NCBI GenBank assembly: GCA_003049485.1
Contig: PYST01000086.1
Span: 1 to 64,000, forward strand
Direction of reading: 5' to 3'
DNA: 64,000 nt
From: Ophioceras dolichostomum
Lineage: Eukaryota; Ascomycota; Sordariomycetes; Magnaporthales; Ophioceraceae
Below the pieces are notes generated by a model. It was not told where the DNA came from, ran no database searches, and was given only the letters and a program-made list of their open reading frames with translations. A program made the position numbers and the translations under genes. Positions 1-10,351 of this stretch are shown piece after piece; within the stretch, counting starts at the first letter, position 1; every line of letters starts with the position of its first letter.

Positions 1-286
1 ACCTACCCCCTACCCCCTACCACCCCCCATGACTCGCCCCAGTTTCCCTGTTCCTCAGTTCCCTCCTCTCCTATTGTAGAAGTGTTGAGTGGAGTGGCAT
101 CAACCCTACTCGCCGTGCCAGTGCCAGGCCAGACAGGCTGAGGACAGAAATCGGGGACTGCGCTGGGCAGGCGAACAAAATCTACTCGCACTCATACACG
201 CACCCACACCCGCGCTCACACCCACACCTACGCGACTAAGGCTGGTTGGTCAGCTACTAACTTTTCGCTGGAAACCAAACACACAG
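1..286. other. Probable intron or upstream part of the Zn2Cys6 gene
   Basis: This stretch precedes the first readable exon of the transcription factor. It ends with a branch-point-like CTAAC at about 257-261 and an acceptor AG at 285-286, so at least its right part is intron. I searched it for the first five cysteines of a zinc cluster and found no convincing exon. They probably lie left of base 1. Confidence 0.5.
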
Positions 287-3200
287 AGTGCACCTACGAC
301 AAGCCCTCAAACAGACGGCGTAACCCCGCGCCACAGTACATCGAAGCCCTAGAAGACAAACTACACCGGGCCGAAACTCTTCTGCGCAAGCTTATCCCAG
401 ACCTGGACCTCACCGACCCGAAGCTCGATCCCGCAGTCAAGCAGGAGTTCGCCACAAGAGAGCGCGCCAGGGCCCAGGCGACGAGGCTGGCGAAGGAAGA
501 CCTCGCGACAACTTCGCCGTCGTCGTCATCGTCAAGACCACCACAGAAACACCAACAACAACAACCACAACAGCAACCACAGCAGCAACAGCGAACCGGG
601 ACCGGGACCGGGGATGGGTCCCAGGACGCCCAGCTTATGTCGATGATCGAGACGATTGGCCACCTTGACATAATCGACGGCAGCGAATGGGACTTCCACG
701 GGGTGTCGTCAGGGGCTGTGTTTCTGCGCCGGCTCAAAGAGCAGATGGGAGTCCTGGGACACGACTCCAAAGCGCCGTTCCTGCCTCGCCCACCAAGGCC
801 ACCAGGCATGTTCAACCTCGACTCACCACGGTCTTCGGCGGCCGGGTCGCCTTGGGAGCCATCCGGCTCCGACGTGCCCGCCATTTACGACCTACCTCCC
901 AAGGAGGTCACACGCAGCCTCTGCTACTATTCGCTGAACTGTGCGACTTGCCTGCTTCGCATCGTGCATGTGCCCTCGTTCTACGAGATGGTGGACCGGC
1001 TGTACGACAAGGGCCCCGAGAACCTAGGGCCGGAGGACCACCGATCCCTCGCGCTGCTCTACTCAGTCATGGCCCTGGGGTCGATGTACACAACTGTCGA
1101 CGATGAGGCCGCCACCCAGGCGCACTACAAGACGGCCATCGAGAAGGGGTACGTCGTTCCAGCATCTGCCCAACCTACGTCCAGCCTGCGCCCAACGAGT
1201 GCCCAGTATTGCTCCGCGGCCTCGGGGCTCGTTGTGGTGCCGAGTCTCGGACTGTGTACCTGACAGGATGATGATGATGATGCTGATGCTGATACTGATG
1301 CTGATGTTGATGTTGATGGCTTGCTTGTCCAGGGTGAAATTCTATTGGGCCTCTCGGCTATTCCTCCAGGACATCACCGAGTGCCGGGACCTGTCATCGA
1401 TACAGGCGCTCCTCTTCCTGATTCTCTTCCTCCAGGCCACCTCCAACTTGAGCGGCTGCTACTCCTTTCTGGGCATCGCCCTCCGAGGAGCGCTCCGTAT
1501 GGGGCTGCATCGGCACATCTCCCACGTCGAGCTGACGCCTATCGAGGTGGAGTCGCGGCGACGCGTCTTCTACGTGATCCGGCAGATGGACATTTACGTC
1601 TCTGCCCTGCTCGGCTTCCCGCTCATGCTGGACGAGAGCGACATCGACCAGCCATTTCCGACCGAGGTGAACGACGAGTACATCACCAAGGACGCCATCA
1701 CGCCGCCACCGCCCGACACGCCGTCCTTCTTCCAGGCCATGAACGCCCACGCGAGGCTGATGCGCATCCTCTCCCGCATCATCAAGACGATCTACCCGGT
1801 CAAGAGCATGGAGGAGTGCGCCGGCAAGGAGGACCAGACCCGCGCTACGTACGTCATAAGCTACGCGGGCATCAAGGAGATCGAGCGGGACCTGCAGCTG
1901 TGGCAGGACCAGCTCCCCAACGCCTGGAGGCCCAGCTCGGACGGCCCGATCGAGGTGGTCAGGGTCAGGTCGCTGCTCCGCTTCACCTACGCTCACGTCC
2001 AGATGATGCTGTACCGCCCGTTCCTCCACTACGTGTCGCCCCGGCTGTCGAGCGGGAAGAATGTCGATGAGCGCTACTACGCCTGCGCCGCTGCCTGCGT
2101 CAGTGTCTCACGAAACATCATCCGCATCGGCATGGAGATCCGCAAGCATGCGGCGCTGCTCGTGGGCCCTTATTGGTTCATCCTGTACACCGAGTTCTTC
2201 GCCATTATCTCGCTGACATTTTACGCGTTGGAGAACCCGGGGAAGGCCGGCACCGCGGAGATACTGGCCGATGCTAACGCTGGAAGGGAGTTCATCGCCA
2301 GTCTTTCCAAGAAGAGTCTGGCGGCTGATCGGGTCACGGATGGGTTGAACGTGAGTTCAGAAGCAGAGAGCTTATTGTCCCTGTTGATTGCTTGGTTGAT
2401 TTGTTGCTTGGTTGATTTGTTGCTTGGTTGATTTGTTGCTTGGTTGATTTGTTGCTTGGTTGATTTGTTGCTTGGTTGATTTGTTGCTTGGTTGATTTGT
2501 TGCTTGGTTGCTTGCCTCCCGCGTCCTCTCTGCCCATTCATATCGTTGCCGCCACCTCCTTTCCCCTTTCACTGCCTCTGTGAGCCGCAAAATGGCACAG
2601 CTAACGCCTGGCCAAACCTCGATAGGCCCTATTTGAACAACTACCAGACAGGGTCACAAAGGCCAAAGGTCAGACTCAACAACGCCCTATCGCTACAAAG
2701 AAGAGGGCCGCCCCGGGGTCTCAGGCCTCGCCAGTGCCTATTCAAGCCCAGCCTACTCCAGCCAGAAGGTCCGAAGACTCCGGGAGACCGCAGAGTGGGC
2801 ATTCCGGTCCAGAGCAGAAGCAACCCAGGCAAATAGCCGCCCAGCGGCGGGCGATGGAGGCCGCAGCCCAGCAGGGGCACATTCAGGGGTACCCCGGCCA
2901 TCCTGGCCACCCAGGCAACCCATTTATGGCGAACTTCGGCGACCAGCTGCCGGCGGACATGCTCGTCGGAAGTGGGAGCCCAGACTCAGATGTCGGGTTA
3001 TTCCGCCCAGCAGGACCTGCCGGCTACCACCCAGGCCTACTCCAACAGCAGGGCAGCTCCTCCAGCCAGATATACACCAAGCTCGACGCGATGATGTTTC
3101 CCTCGGGCGACCCATTCGAGTACCCGAGCCAGCCGCTCGTTGACCTGGGCGGCGGCGGCGGCGGGCCCTCCGGTCAGCACCACCAGCAGCAGCACCAGCA

Positions 3201-3612
3201 AGCACACCGAGTCGGGGCGCATCACCACCACCACCAACACAACCAACACCCAGAGGCCATGCAGCAATTCTACGGCATCCCGTCCGGCGCGGCGGCAGCA
3301 CATGCCATGTACGACGATATAGAGGGCCAGCTGCTGGGGCCAATCCCGCCGTACTTCGTGCAACCCACCAGTGGGCTGGCGGGGCTGGACAACCTCGCGG
3401 CGCAGATGTACAACGCCTCGAGTATGCTGCCGCTCCAGCAACGTCACGCCGGTGCCGGCGGTGGAATACCTCACCACCAACACCACCACAATCAGGGACC
3501 ATCCTCGGCGGGAGGTGGACAGCAGCAGCAGCAGACCGACATAGACGACATGCTCCTTGCTGGGCCTGGCTTTGAAATGTTCCCACCGCATCATCAATAC
3601 AGGCAACTGTAA
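287..3612 (+). CDS. Zn2Cys6 fungal transcription factor, 5' partial
   Basis: Nuclear sequence-specific regulator with a zinc binuclear cluster. Exons 287-1148, 1333-2350 and 2626-3612 join in frame. The first codons read CTYDKPSNRRRNPAPQY, the last cluster cysteine plus linker, followed by a short coiled coil (IEALEDKLHRAETLL). A Fungal_trans-type middle domain follows in exon 2 (VKFYWASRLFLQD, CYSFLGIALRGALRMGLHRH, RRRVFYVIRQMDIYVSALLG). Exon 3 encodes ALFEQLPDRVTKAK and then a His/Gln/Pro-rich tail ending with an acidic patch (DIDDMLLAGPGF), a plausible activation domain. The CTYDKPSNRRRNP linker and a DFHG-SSG motif recall the Fcr1-like group of C6 factors, but that placement is from memory. 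The 5' end with the other zinc cysteines is outside the window or unrecognised. Intron 2 carries a 16-bp minisatellite. Confidence 0.8.
1268..1318 (+). repeat. GAT/GCTGAT-type trinucleotide microsatellite
   Basis: A run of ATG, CTG and TTG triplets fills the middle of intron 1 (1149-1332) of the zinc-cluster gene. The flanking donor GTACGT and acceptor TCCAG leave it outside the coding sequence. Confidence 0.85.
2385..2512 (+). repeat. Intronic 16-bp minisatellite, about 7-8 copies
   Basis: The unit TTGTTGCTTGGTTGAT is repeated perfectly from 2401 to 2496 (six full copies), with partial or diverged copies at each side. It lies inside intron 2 (2351-2625) of the transcription factor. The unit is not a multiple of three, and all three complementary-strand frames are open, which creates spurious Asn/Gln/Lys-rich ORFs. 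Confidence 0.95.
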
Positions 3613-5181
3613 AGAAAAAGAAAACATCCCTTCATCTCCCTAGGTACCTCACCTACCTACATATCTATGCCACTCAGAAAAGGGTGATGCGGACAAGAAG
3701 AAAAAGAGAACGGATCGGGGAGGACTCGTGATCTTTGCGATACCCAGGAGCGTAAGCGTCTTTTTTGGTTGCACGCATACCTACGTTGCCAACAATGGGG
3801 AGACGGGGTCTCCTAGAATCTTCTTAATTCTTTTGCTTCTCTGTTTCTCGATTTGTGTGGGGGATGGAACCCCGGGGAGACTAAAGGAGGCAAAGGGGAC
3901 AAAAACAAATGGTTGGAGGGAGACTGAGCGAAGGGATGGTATGAGCATAATGTCCATCACGTCAGAAATCGAAACGGTAACCGGGTGGTTGCGGAGAGAG
4001 GCAGGGCTGGTTTTGGGTGGTTATAGGCAGGGTCGGTTGGCGAGGCGAGGCTGGAACAGCATATTACTGACGGACGATGGACTGGATGAATCTGATGGAA
4101 GAACGGGAGGATGGGAGGATGGGAGGACAGGAGGACGGGCAAAAAGCACAAAAAGATCCCTAGCTGTGTTCTCTGGATTTGGACAGGCTTCATGAGGCGC
4201 ACGTATGCCGCCGTACCACACGCACCGCGGGTCCCTACTACACCTGGTACTTTCCTACGCAAGCCTACTACATAGGCTAATTAGCTGACCAGCTGCCAAC
4301 AGAAAAGGACCTGCAGAACTAGTAATAATGAAGCAAAAGAGAAAAACGATGACGGCTAACTGTGGACATGTGCCTCTTTTCCCAGACGAAGACATGCAGG
4401 CACAACATGGAGAACGTCAGTGCTTGCCCTAGTCCAGGTGGTTCCGAGAAATAGACTTTATGATTGACAACCAGCCAGACTGATCCCAATGTAGAGAGCG
4501 GGAAACCTCGAAGCCTTCAGGGGCTGGAGATGGGGAAGCATCATCAGTTCGGATCCAACGGCCAGCCACATCGGCGTTGAGCCGTGAAAGCGGGGTGAAA
4601 CCCGATCTTTTGACAAGCTGGCTGACAGAGTGGCATGTATCATCAGGGAGCTTCCATTACGCACAGATAAGGAAGGATCCTGACAACGGACAAGACCAGG
4701 TCATATTATTAACACTAAACAACATGGTAATTGAGTGATGATAACAATCAAACATCAATTGAAACTTAAGAAACTCAGTCCCAAACTTTGTAAACATCAT
4801 TACTCGTTCGAATGAGACAGCGGTTCGTCTTTTTATCATTGTGCTGCCTCGCAATGATCATTCTGGAGTCTGCAACTGACACCATTTTCGTACGGCAGAG
4901 TCGGCATCATCAAATAGCCTATTAGGAAGGTGAGAAGACCAAGCTTCAGGTCGCGGAGCTCCACGAAAACGGAAGGCAATCACATGTCATCTTCGAACCA
5001 AATAGCTCTCCCTCTCCAGTAGCCATCTAATCAACCATGCTCTGTGCAAATCGAATTGCGCTGATACATTTCAACTAGCGGACAGGCTTTTGAGATCTCG
5101 GGCTTGGTCGAATCGCCGAGCGACCAGAAAGGACCGCTCGATCTGATGAGAGTTGTCGGGACGAGGGAGGGGGGAGAGAGG
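3613..5181. other. Intergenic region, no gene recognised
   Basis: This holds the 3' UTR of the transcription factor, with a CTACCTACAT motif near 3650, and the promoter of the peptidase gene. The part from about 4290 to 5050 is visibly more AT-rich than the neighbouring genes. The minus strand has an open stretch at 4430-4650 that I could not assign to a family. No RNA gene was seen. Confidence 0.6.
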
Positions 5182-7380
5182 ATGGATATCGATCATGACT
5201 TGGTCCTGGTGGAGGAGTTCGACGCTATGTAAGACAAACAGCACGAACTCCTAGTCACCCTGCTTTCCCTCTGTTTCCACTCTCACTATCGCTGCAGCTT
5301 CGCCGTTGATCCAATGTGATCCAATGGCAAGCGCCGCAGAAACAACAGGCACTGATAATCCTCACTTTGCGATACCATGACAGCGCCATCGAGGTAAACA
5401 GCCTCGACGCACCCCTGACTCCGTCGAAAGAGAGAGAGGAACAATATCCTGGTAAGCGCAAGCCAGTCTGCTGCTGCTTGTCTTCTCCCCTGGAGATATA
5501 AAGGGATACAGGGCTCCGACTCACTTCGTCGTTGTGTCTCCAACCACACCTGTACCTACCCATTCTAGCAAAGAAACATGCGAAGAAGGTCGCCAAAGAG
5601 CTGGGCGTCGACAAAGGGCTCATCTACCTGCCAGGCCTACCCAGCCAGACGTTCGAGGATTCGGATATGGCCCCCGCGTTCAGACAGCGGCGCTAGTACG
5701 TTGGCCAACTTCCTCCCCCGACTCGCATCCACACTGAAAGGAAAAGGCGTCTGCCATGCATAGCTTTAGCTTTCTTCCCTCCTTTCTTTCGAGCGTGGCG
5801 TAACCGGGCTGCCCCGCTGCTGCGCGACACTGAGCTGGCCAAGATGACCGAGAGGCTGACCGACGCTGCTCCCTGATGTCTCAAGCTTCTACTACATGTC
5901 TGGAGTGGACTTCCCTGACGCAATAGTGACCTACGACATCGCGACCGATAAGCTCATCCTGTGGATACCGTACATGGATCCGCGCCAGGCCCTGTACCTA
6001 GGCGGCGTGCCGAGCAAGGAGGAGTGCCTGCACCGGTACGACGTGGACGAGTGCGACTACGCCTCCCTCGCGAGCCGCTACGTCTCGCGGCACCTCTCCC
6101 TTCACCCGGGCACCACCCTCTACGTGCTGCACGAGAACCAGGCCCCGCCGGTGGACCGGCGCCGCGGCATGCTGAACATCGACCACGGCCGGCTGCTGCG
6201 CGCCATGGACGCCGCGCGCGTGATCAAGACGCCCTACGAGATCCGCGCCATCCGCAAGGCCAACGCGATCTCGTCGGCCGCCCACTGCCTCGTGCTGACC
6301 AAGCTCAAGGGCCTCGCGACCGAGGCGGAGATCGAGGCCGTCTTCGTGGCCAGCTGCCTCGCCCGCGGCGCCAAGCACCAGGCGTACCCGGTGATTGCGG
6401 GGTCCGGCGCCAACGCGGCGACGCTGCACTACGACGCCAACGACGAGCCGCTCGCGGGCCGCCAGCTCGTGGTCCTGGACGCGGGCGCCGAGTGGCGCTG
6501 CTATGCGAGCGACATCACGCGCACGATCCCCGTCGAGGGGGTCTTCACGGCCGAGGGCAGGGCCGTCTATGGGGTCGTGGACAGGATGCAGCGCGCGTGC
6601 ATCGAGCGCGTGCGCGAGGGGTGCCCCTACCGCAGCCTGCAGGCCGTCGCGCAGAGGGTGGCTGTTGTGGAGCTGATGAAGCTCGGCATTCTGCACGGGG
6701 TTGATGCCGAGGACATCCTCAGGGCGGGGACCGTCGCCGCCTTCTTCCCGCACGGGCTCGGCCACCACGTCGGGCTGGAGGTGCACGACGTGTGGTCCAG
6801 GAACCTGCTGCTGAGCGTGGCCGGGGGCCCCGCTCGCGAGCTGTGCGAGTCCGGGCCTGCTGCTCCCCTCAAGGTCAGCCGGGGGAAGCGACTGTTCGCC
6901 GACTGCGAGTTCTACGCTGCCCTGTCGCGAGAGCAGGAGCATTTCGGAGAGGAGGAAGACGCGATGCGCGAGGCCATGGGGCCTGGCGGGGTGTTGAAGG
7001 AGAACATGATTGTTACCATCGAGCCTGGCATGTATGTGCTTCCCTTTGTGTCCTACTCTCTCTTTTCCGTCCTCATCATACCATCCATCCATCACTCCAC
7101 GAACGGGGTCGCCGCTGCCTCAAAAACACTGACACTGACACTCACGAAAACGTCTTCACACAAAAAACGCAGCTATTTCAACCGCGCCTTCATCGAGGCC
7201 TTCATTGAAGATCAGCCGAAACGTTCAAAGTACATCGACAAGAAGGTGCTGGAGAAGTATTACCCCGTCGGTGGGGTACGCATCGAGGACGACGTTCTGG
7301 TCCTGAAGGATGGGTTCGAGGTCATTTCCACGGCACCCAAGGGTGATGAGGCGTTGAGGATCATTAACCAGGGGTACTGA
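5182..7380 (+). CDS. Xaa-Pro dipeptidase / aminopeptidase P (M24B)
   Basis: Cytosolic metallopeptidase that cleaves the bond before proline, recycling proline-containing peptides. Exons 5182-5228, 5384-5451, 5569-5695, 5886-7031 and 7173-7380 give 531 residues, normal for the fungal PEPP group. The start MDIDHDLVLVEEFDA is in a short first exon. The N-terminal domain includes FEDSDMAPAFRQRRYFYYMSG. The C-terminal pita-bread fold shows all five expected metal ligands: D279 (VVLDAGAEW), D290 (YASDITRT), H374 (PHGLGHHVG), E460 (TIEPGIYF) and E501 (GVRIEDD). Donor GTATGT at 7032 and acceptor GCAG at 7171-7172 restore EPGIYFNRAF; reading through instead gives a spurious GMYVLPF. Four introns of 110-190 nt are typical of the genome. 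Function is confident; dipeptidase versus aminopeptidase P specificity is not decided by sequence. Confidence 0.93.
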
Positions 7381-7975
7381 TGTCCGGTATAGCACCCTAG
7401 GATTAGTGATTCCCCCACAGAGGAGCTGGAAGGTGTTGTTTTGGGATGGAGGATCAGCGTTCAGGATATGTTATGAGACAAGAAGGGGCGAGAAGTATAT
7501 GTGATCGATTTTGTGATTTGACTATGGATGGTGAATTCAACGAACTGGGATATCTGTGCAAGTCGGGCGGGTATGGATAAGGAGGCTAGAAGCTACTAGG
7601 TGCTGCTTGCGTTGTTGCGACCATGGAACGTCAACATAGTGCAGATAGTGAATTCGTATGAGCATATTCGTCCGATGTTTCGAACTGAGTGACTGCCTTA
7701 GCGGCCCACAGCTGTAAATGTCAGAGAAAGATCAGCGCATCCATCAGATCAAGAAAAAAGTCATAAACCAGTTCGTGGTATTATACAACCGAGAATTCTG
7801 AGACGCGAGATTCCCAAGACCAGCAAGCAAAGCTAAGCACGAAAGGAATTTCGTCACACCACAGCAATATCGATTCGCAAAACGCTTCTAGAAGCCTTGC
7901 TCTCCTCGTCGCCTCTCCTGCATCTTACACCGACTACCTGCCAACCTAAGTACCTAGAGGTAGGAACCTACACAA
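7381..7975. other. Convergent 3' intergenic region
   Basis: The peptidase gene and the lectin gene end towards each other here. The sequence is moderately AT-rich, as expected for two 3' UTRs, and includes CTAAGTACCTAGAGGTAGG at about 7946-7964. I see no gene in it. Confidence 0.6.
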
Positions 7976-9521
7976 CTACAAATACTTCTTCGGCATAGAA
8001 GCTTTCCTCCGCTTGTAGACTAGGAACGCAGCCACTAGCACGATCTGGCTGCCGACGATGACGAAGATCAAGCGGCCGTGCCCCGGGGCGGCGCTGTCCT
8101 CGACCTTCTTGACGAGGTTGACGTGGGTGTCCCCGACCATGTTCTTGATGTTGTTCTCGGTGGCCTGGACCTTGTGCGACAGGTCGGTCCGGATGGTGCG
8201 CAGCTCGCGCTCGAGCCCCTGCATACGGCCGTCGAGGTCGTTCAGCTTAGAGAGCGCGGCCTTGACGTCGTGGATCATCTGCGACGTCTCCTCGTGCCGC
8301 TTCTCGCCGACCGTCCCTTGCGACGCGATCTGCCGGAAGATGGTCGACAGGTGGTGGTTCACGCTCTGGAGTCGGTTGTGGAGGTCCTCGAACTGCGCCC
8401 TGGACGACGTGTAGTAGCCCGCGTCCTCGTCGGGGATTTCCTCCTCGTACGACTCGCCGTCCCAGCTGTGCGAGGCGTCGTTTTTCCTGTGTGAAGCCGG
8501 CGCCCGTTCGCGCTCGAAGCGTGCGGGCTGCTTCTTGGAGGTGTCTCCGCCTTGTTGCTGCTGTTGGTTCTCTTGGGTTTGTTGTTGATGTTGCTGTTGC
8601 TGTTGCTGTTGCTGTTGGTGTCCGTTGTCAGGGTGCGCCTCGTGCTTCTCCCTCAGCACGGCCAACTTAAACACCTCGACGGAGTCTGGGTTGTCGGCGG
8701 ACGCGGCCGTCACGCCGAACTTGTAACCGGATGGGATCTGGACGCGATCGCTCGAGAAGCACGGGCTGCCGTCGACCTCCACCTTGAACATGGTATCGGT
8801 CTGGACGAGCTTGAGCTGCGACGGCCGGCCGAGGTTGCGATATGCGTAGTTGCAGTGGGCGAACGACAAGCCGTCAACGTGGGTTGACTTGTAGTCTGTC
8901 GTGCCGTCGTTGAGGAAGGCACGGATCACGCCGGCAGAGCCGCTGTGTGTGTCAAGAACCAGCGCCAGTCCCTCGAACCGCCCGACCGTGTAGATGCTGC
9001 TGGAGCTGACCTCGCGCTCTCCGTCGCGGACCAGCCAGATGTTGACGTTGCCGCCGCCCCTCTCGGGCCCGTTGACTCTGAAGCTAACATCGGCGATCCA
9101 TTCCTGGTGATCGAGGGTCCTGTCCGCCCATATAGCACCCCGCTGGTTTCCCGGCGCCGGCGGCGTCAGGATGACCTTGTTGGAGAGAAGCTCTGGCAGG
9201 TGTGGGTTGCCCTGGAGTGAGAAGTTGGGTATGGAATTCGAGCCCTCCGGGTTTATCCTAATTTTCGTGCACGTGGGTATCTATTAGTAGCTTGGTCATC
9301 ACTATAGGGATGGAGCATGGAGCATCAAGTCGGTAGTTGGTGGTTGGTAGCTTCATGTTATAACCCTATCCTTCGTTACCCATTCTTCGCATGTAGAAGA
9401 TGCCAAACTGCACATACCTCGCACCGTAGCCAAAACTGAGCTCACTCAGGAGATACTGGGCTTGAGTCTGGGCAGCGCCGGCGGCTAGCACCACCCAAGC
9501 AAGTGAAGGACGAAGGCGCAT
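7976..9521 (-). CDS. L-type lectin cargo receptor, ERGIC-53/Emp47-like
   Basis: Type I membrane protein expected to bind high-mannose glycoproteins and carry them between ER and Golgi. Two exons on the minus strand, 9521-9418 and 9257-7976, give 461 residues. The start MRLRPSLAWVVLAAGAAQTQA is a signal peptide. The legume-lectin domain covers about residues 22-240 (LSNKVILTPPAPGNQRGAIW, NVNIWLVRDG, YTVGRFEGLALVLDTH, FLNDGTTDY, AHCNYAYRNLGRPSQLKL). A poly-Gln tract follows, then a heptad-rich coiled coil (about 320-410), one membrane helix (LIFVIVGSQIVLVAAFLVY) and a short basic tail. The last four residues are KKYL, a classic KKXX ER-retrieval signal. Intron 9417-9258 has donor GTATGT and acceptor TTAG. 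It is divergent from ALG8. Emp47 versus ERGIC-53 orthology cannot be settled here. Confidence 0.92.
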
Positions 9522-10351
9522 TGCGAACGAAGTAAGAGTGTATGAATTGGGGGATGGGGTATCACAGAATAGAAAGAGAAGAAAGACTACAACCAAAGGA
9601 AAGATTCGGGGTATTTCCACCAAGGGAAAAAGAAACCAAATAGAAAGGAGAAATAAAATCCTAAGCAAGTTGATGCTGGCTATTTGGGCGGCGCGGAGAG
9701 CGTTGTTGACTCGAAGGAGCAGCCAGGTCAGGTCAGCTAAGCTGGAGAGGACAGCTTGTCAAGAAAAAAATATCCGGCTCAGCCAGCCCACACAGCTGTA
9801 CCTTGAATAGCCTCAAGGCAGTGACGGGGCAAGAACGGAAACCACCAGAGAAAAGGTTGAAATATGTACAAAGGAAAAAGAAAAGGTCTCGAAAACGGGA
9901 AAGCGAACTGAAAAAGAATAAAAGAAAAATAAAACTATGATTATACAAACACTCAGCAAACGCTGGAAATGTGAAAAGCACAAACGGTCTAGGGGCAGTT
10001 AGTTGCCTTTGAGGTTGTTGATTCAGATGGGTGTGTGAGAGAATCTGACAACAACCAACGATTGATTTCATCAATTCCATCCTGTTTGCGGGAGCCAAAT
10101 GCAAGCCTGCAGGCGAGCCAATTGTCCCCGCAGAACATGCGGGGAACACAGTGTCTCCTGTCTCAGTGGCTGAAACCGCACGACTTGGAGTAATTGTATG
10201 GGTGGGTGTGGCTTCGACCTTCGCTGGACGTGGCCTGTGGCCCCGCCTTACTACGCACATTTCAGGGACAAGCGTCCGGATAAACTGAACTTGGAAGAAG
10301 CTCAACCTACGACAGCTGTCATTGCCCGCCGGCCCCGATGTTCCAGTCCCA
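9522..10351. promoter_or_regulatory. Bidirectional promoter between lectin gene and ALG8
   Basis: About 830 bp separates the two divergent start codons. A CCAAT box lies at about 10118-10122. It is followed by an inverted repeat CCCCGCA-GAACA-TGCGGGG at 10126-10144. A GGACGTGG core at 10226-10233 resembles bZIP/unfolded-protein-response elements, about 120 bp upstream of the ALG8 start. These matches are short and inferred by eye. Confidence 0.4.

Noticed and set aside
2221..2590. Three overlapping minus-strand ORFs with repeated NQPSNKSTKQQ
   Set aside because: They are readings of the 16-bp intronic repeat in three frames, not a repeat protein.
4430..4854. Minus-strand coding-like stretches including TCHSVSQLVKRSGFTPLSRLN
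   Set aside because: A weak LysM-like impression only; interrupted by stops and without a signal peptide or cysteine pattern.
5998..7095. 365-codon minus-strand frame opposite the peptidase
   Set aside because: It mirrors a conserved M24B enzyme with all metal ligands on the plus strand; its composition is a shadow of GC-biased codons.
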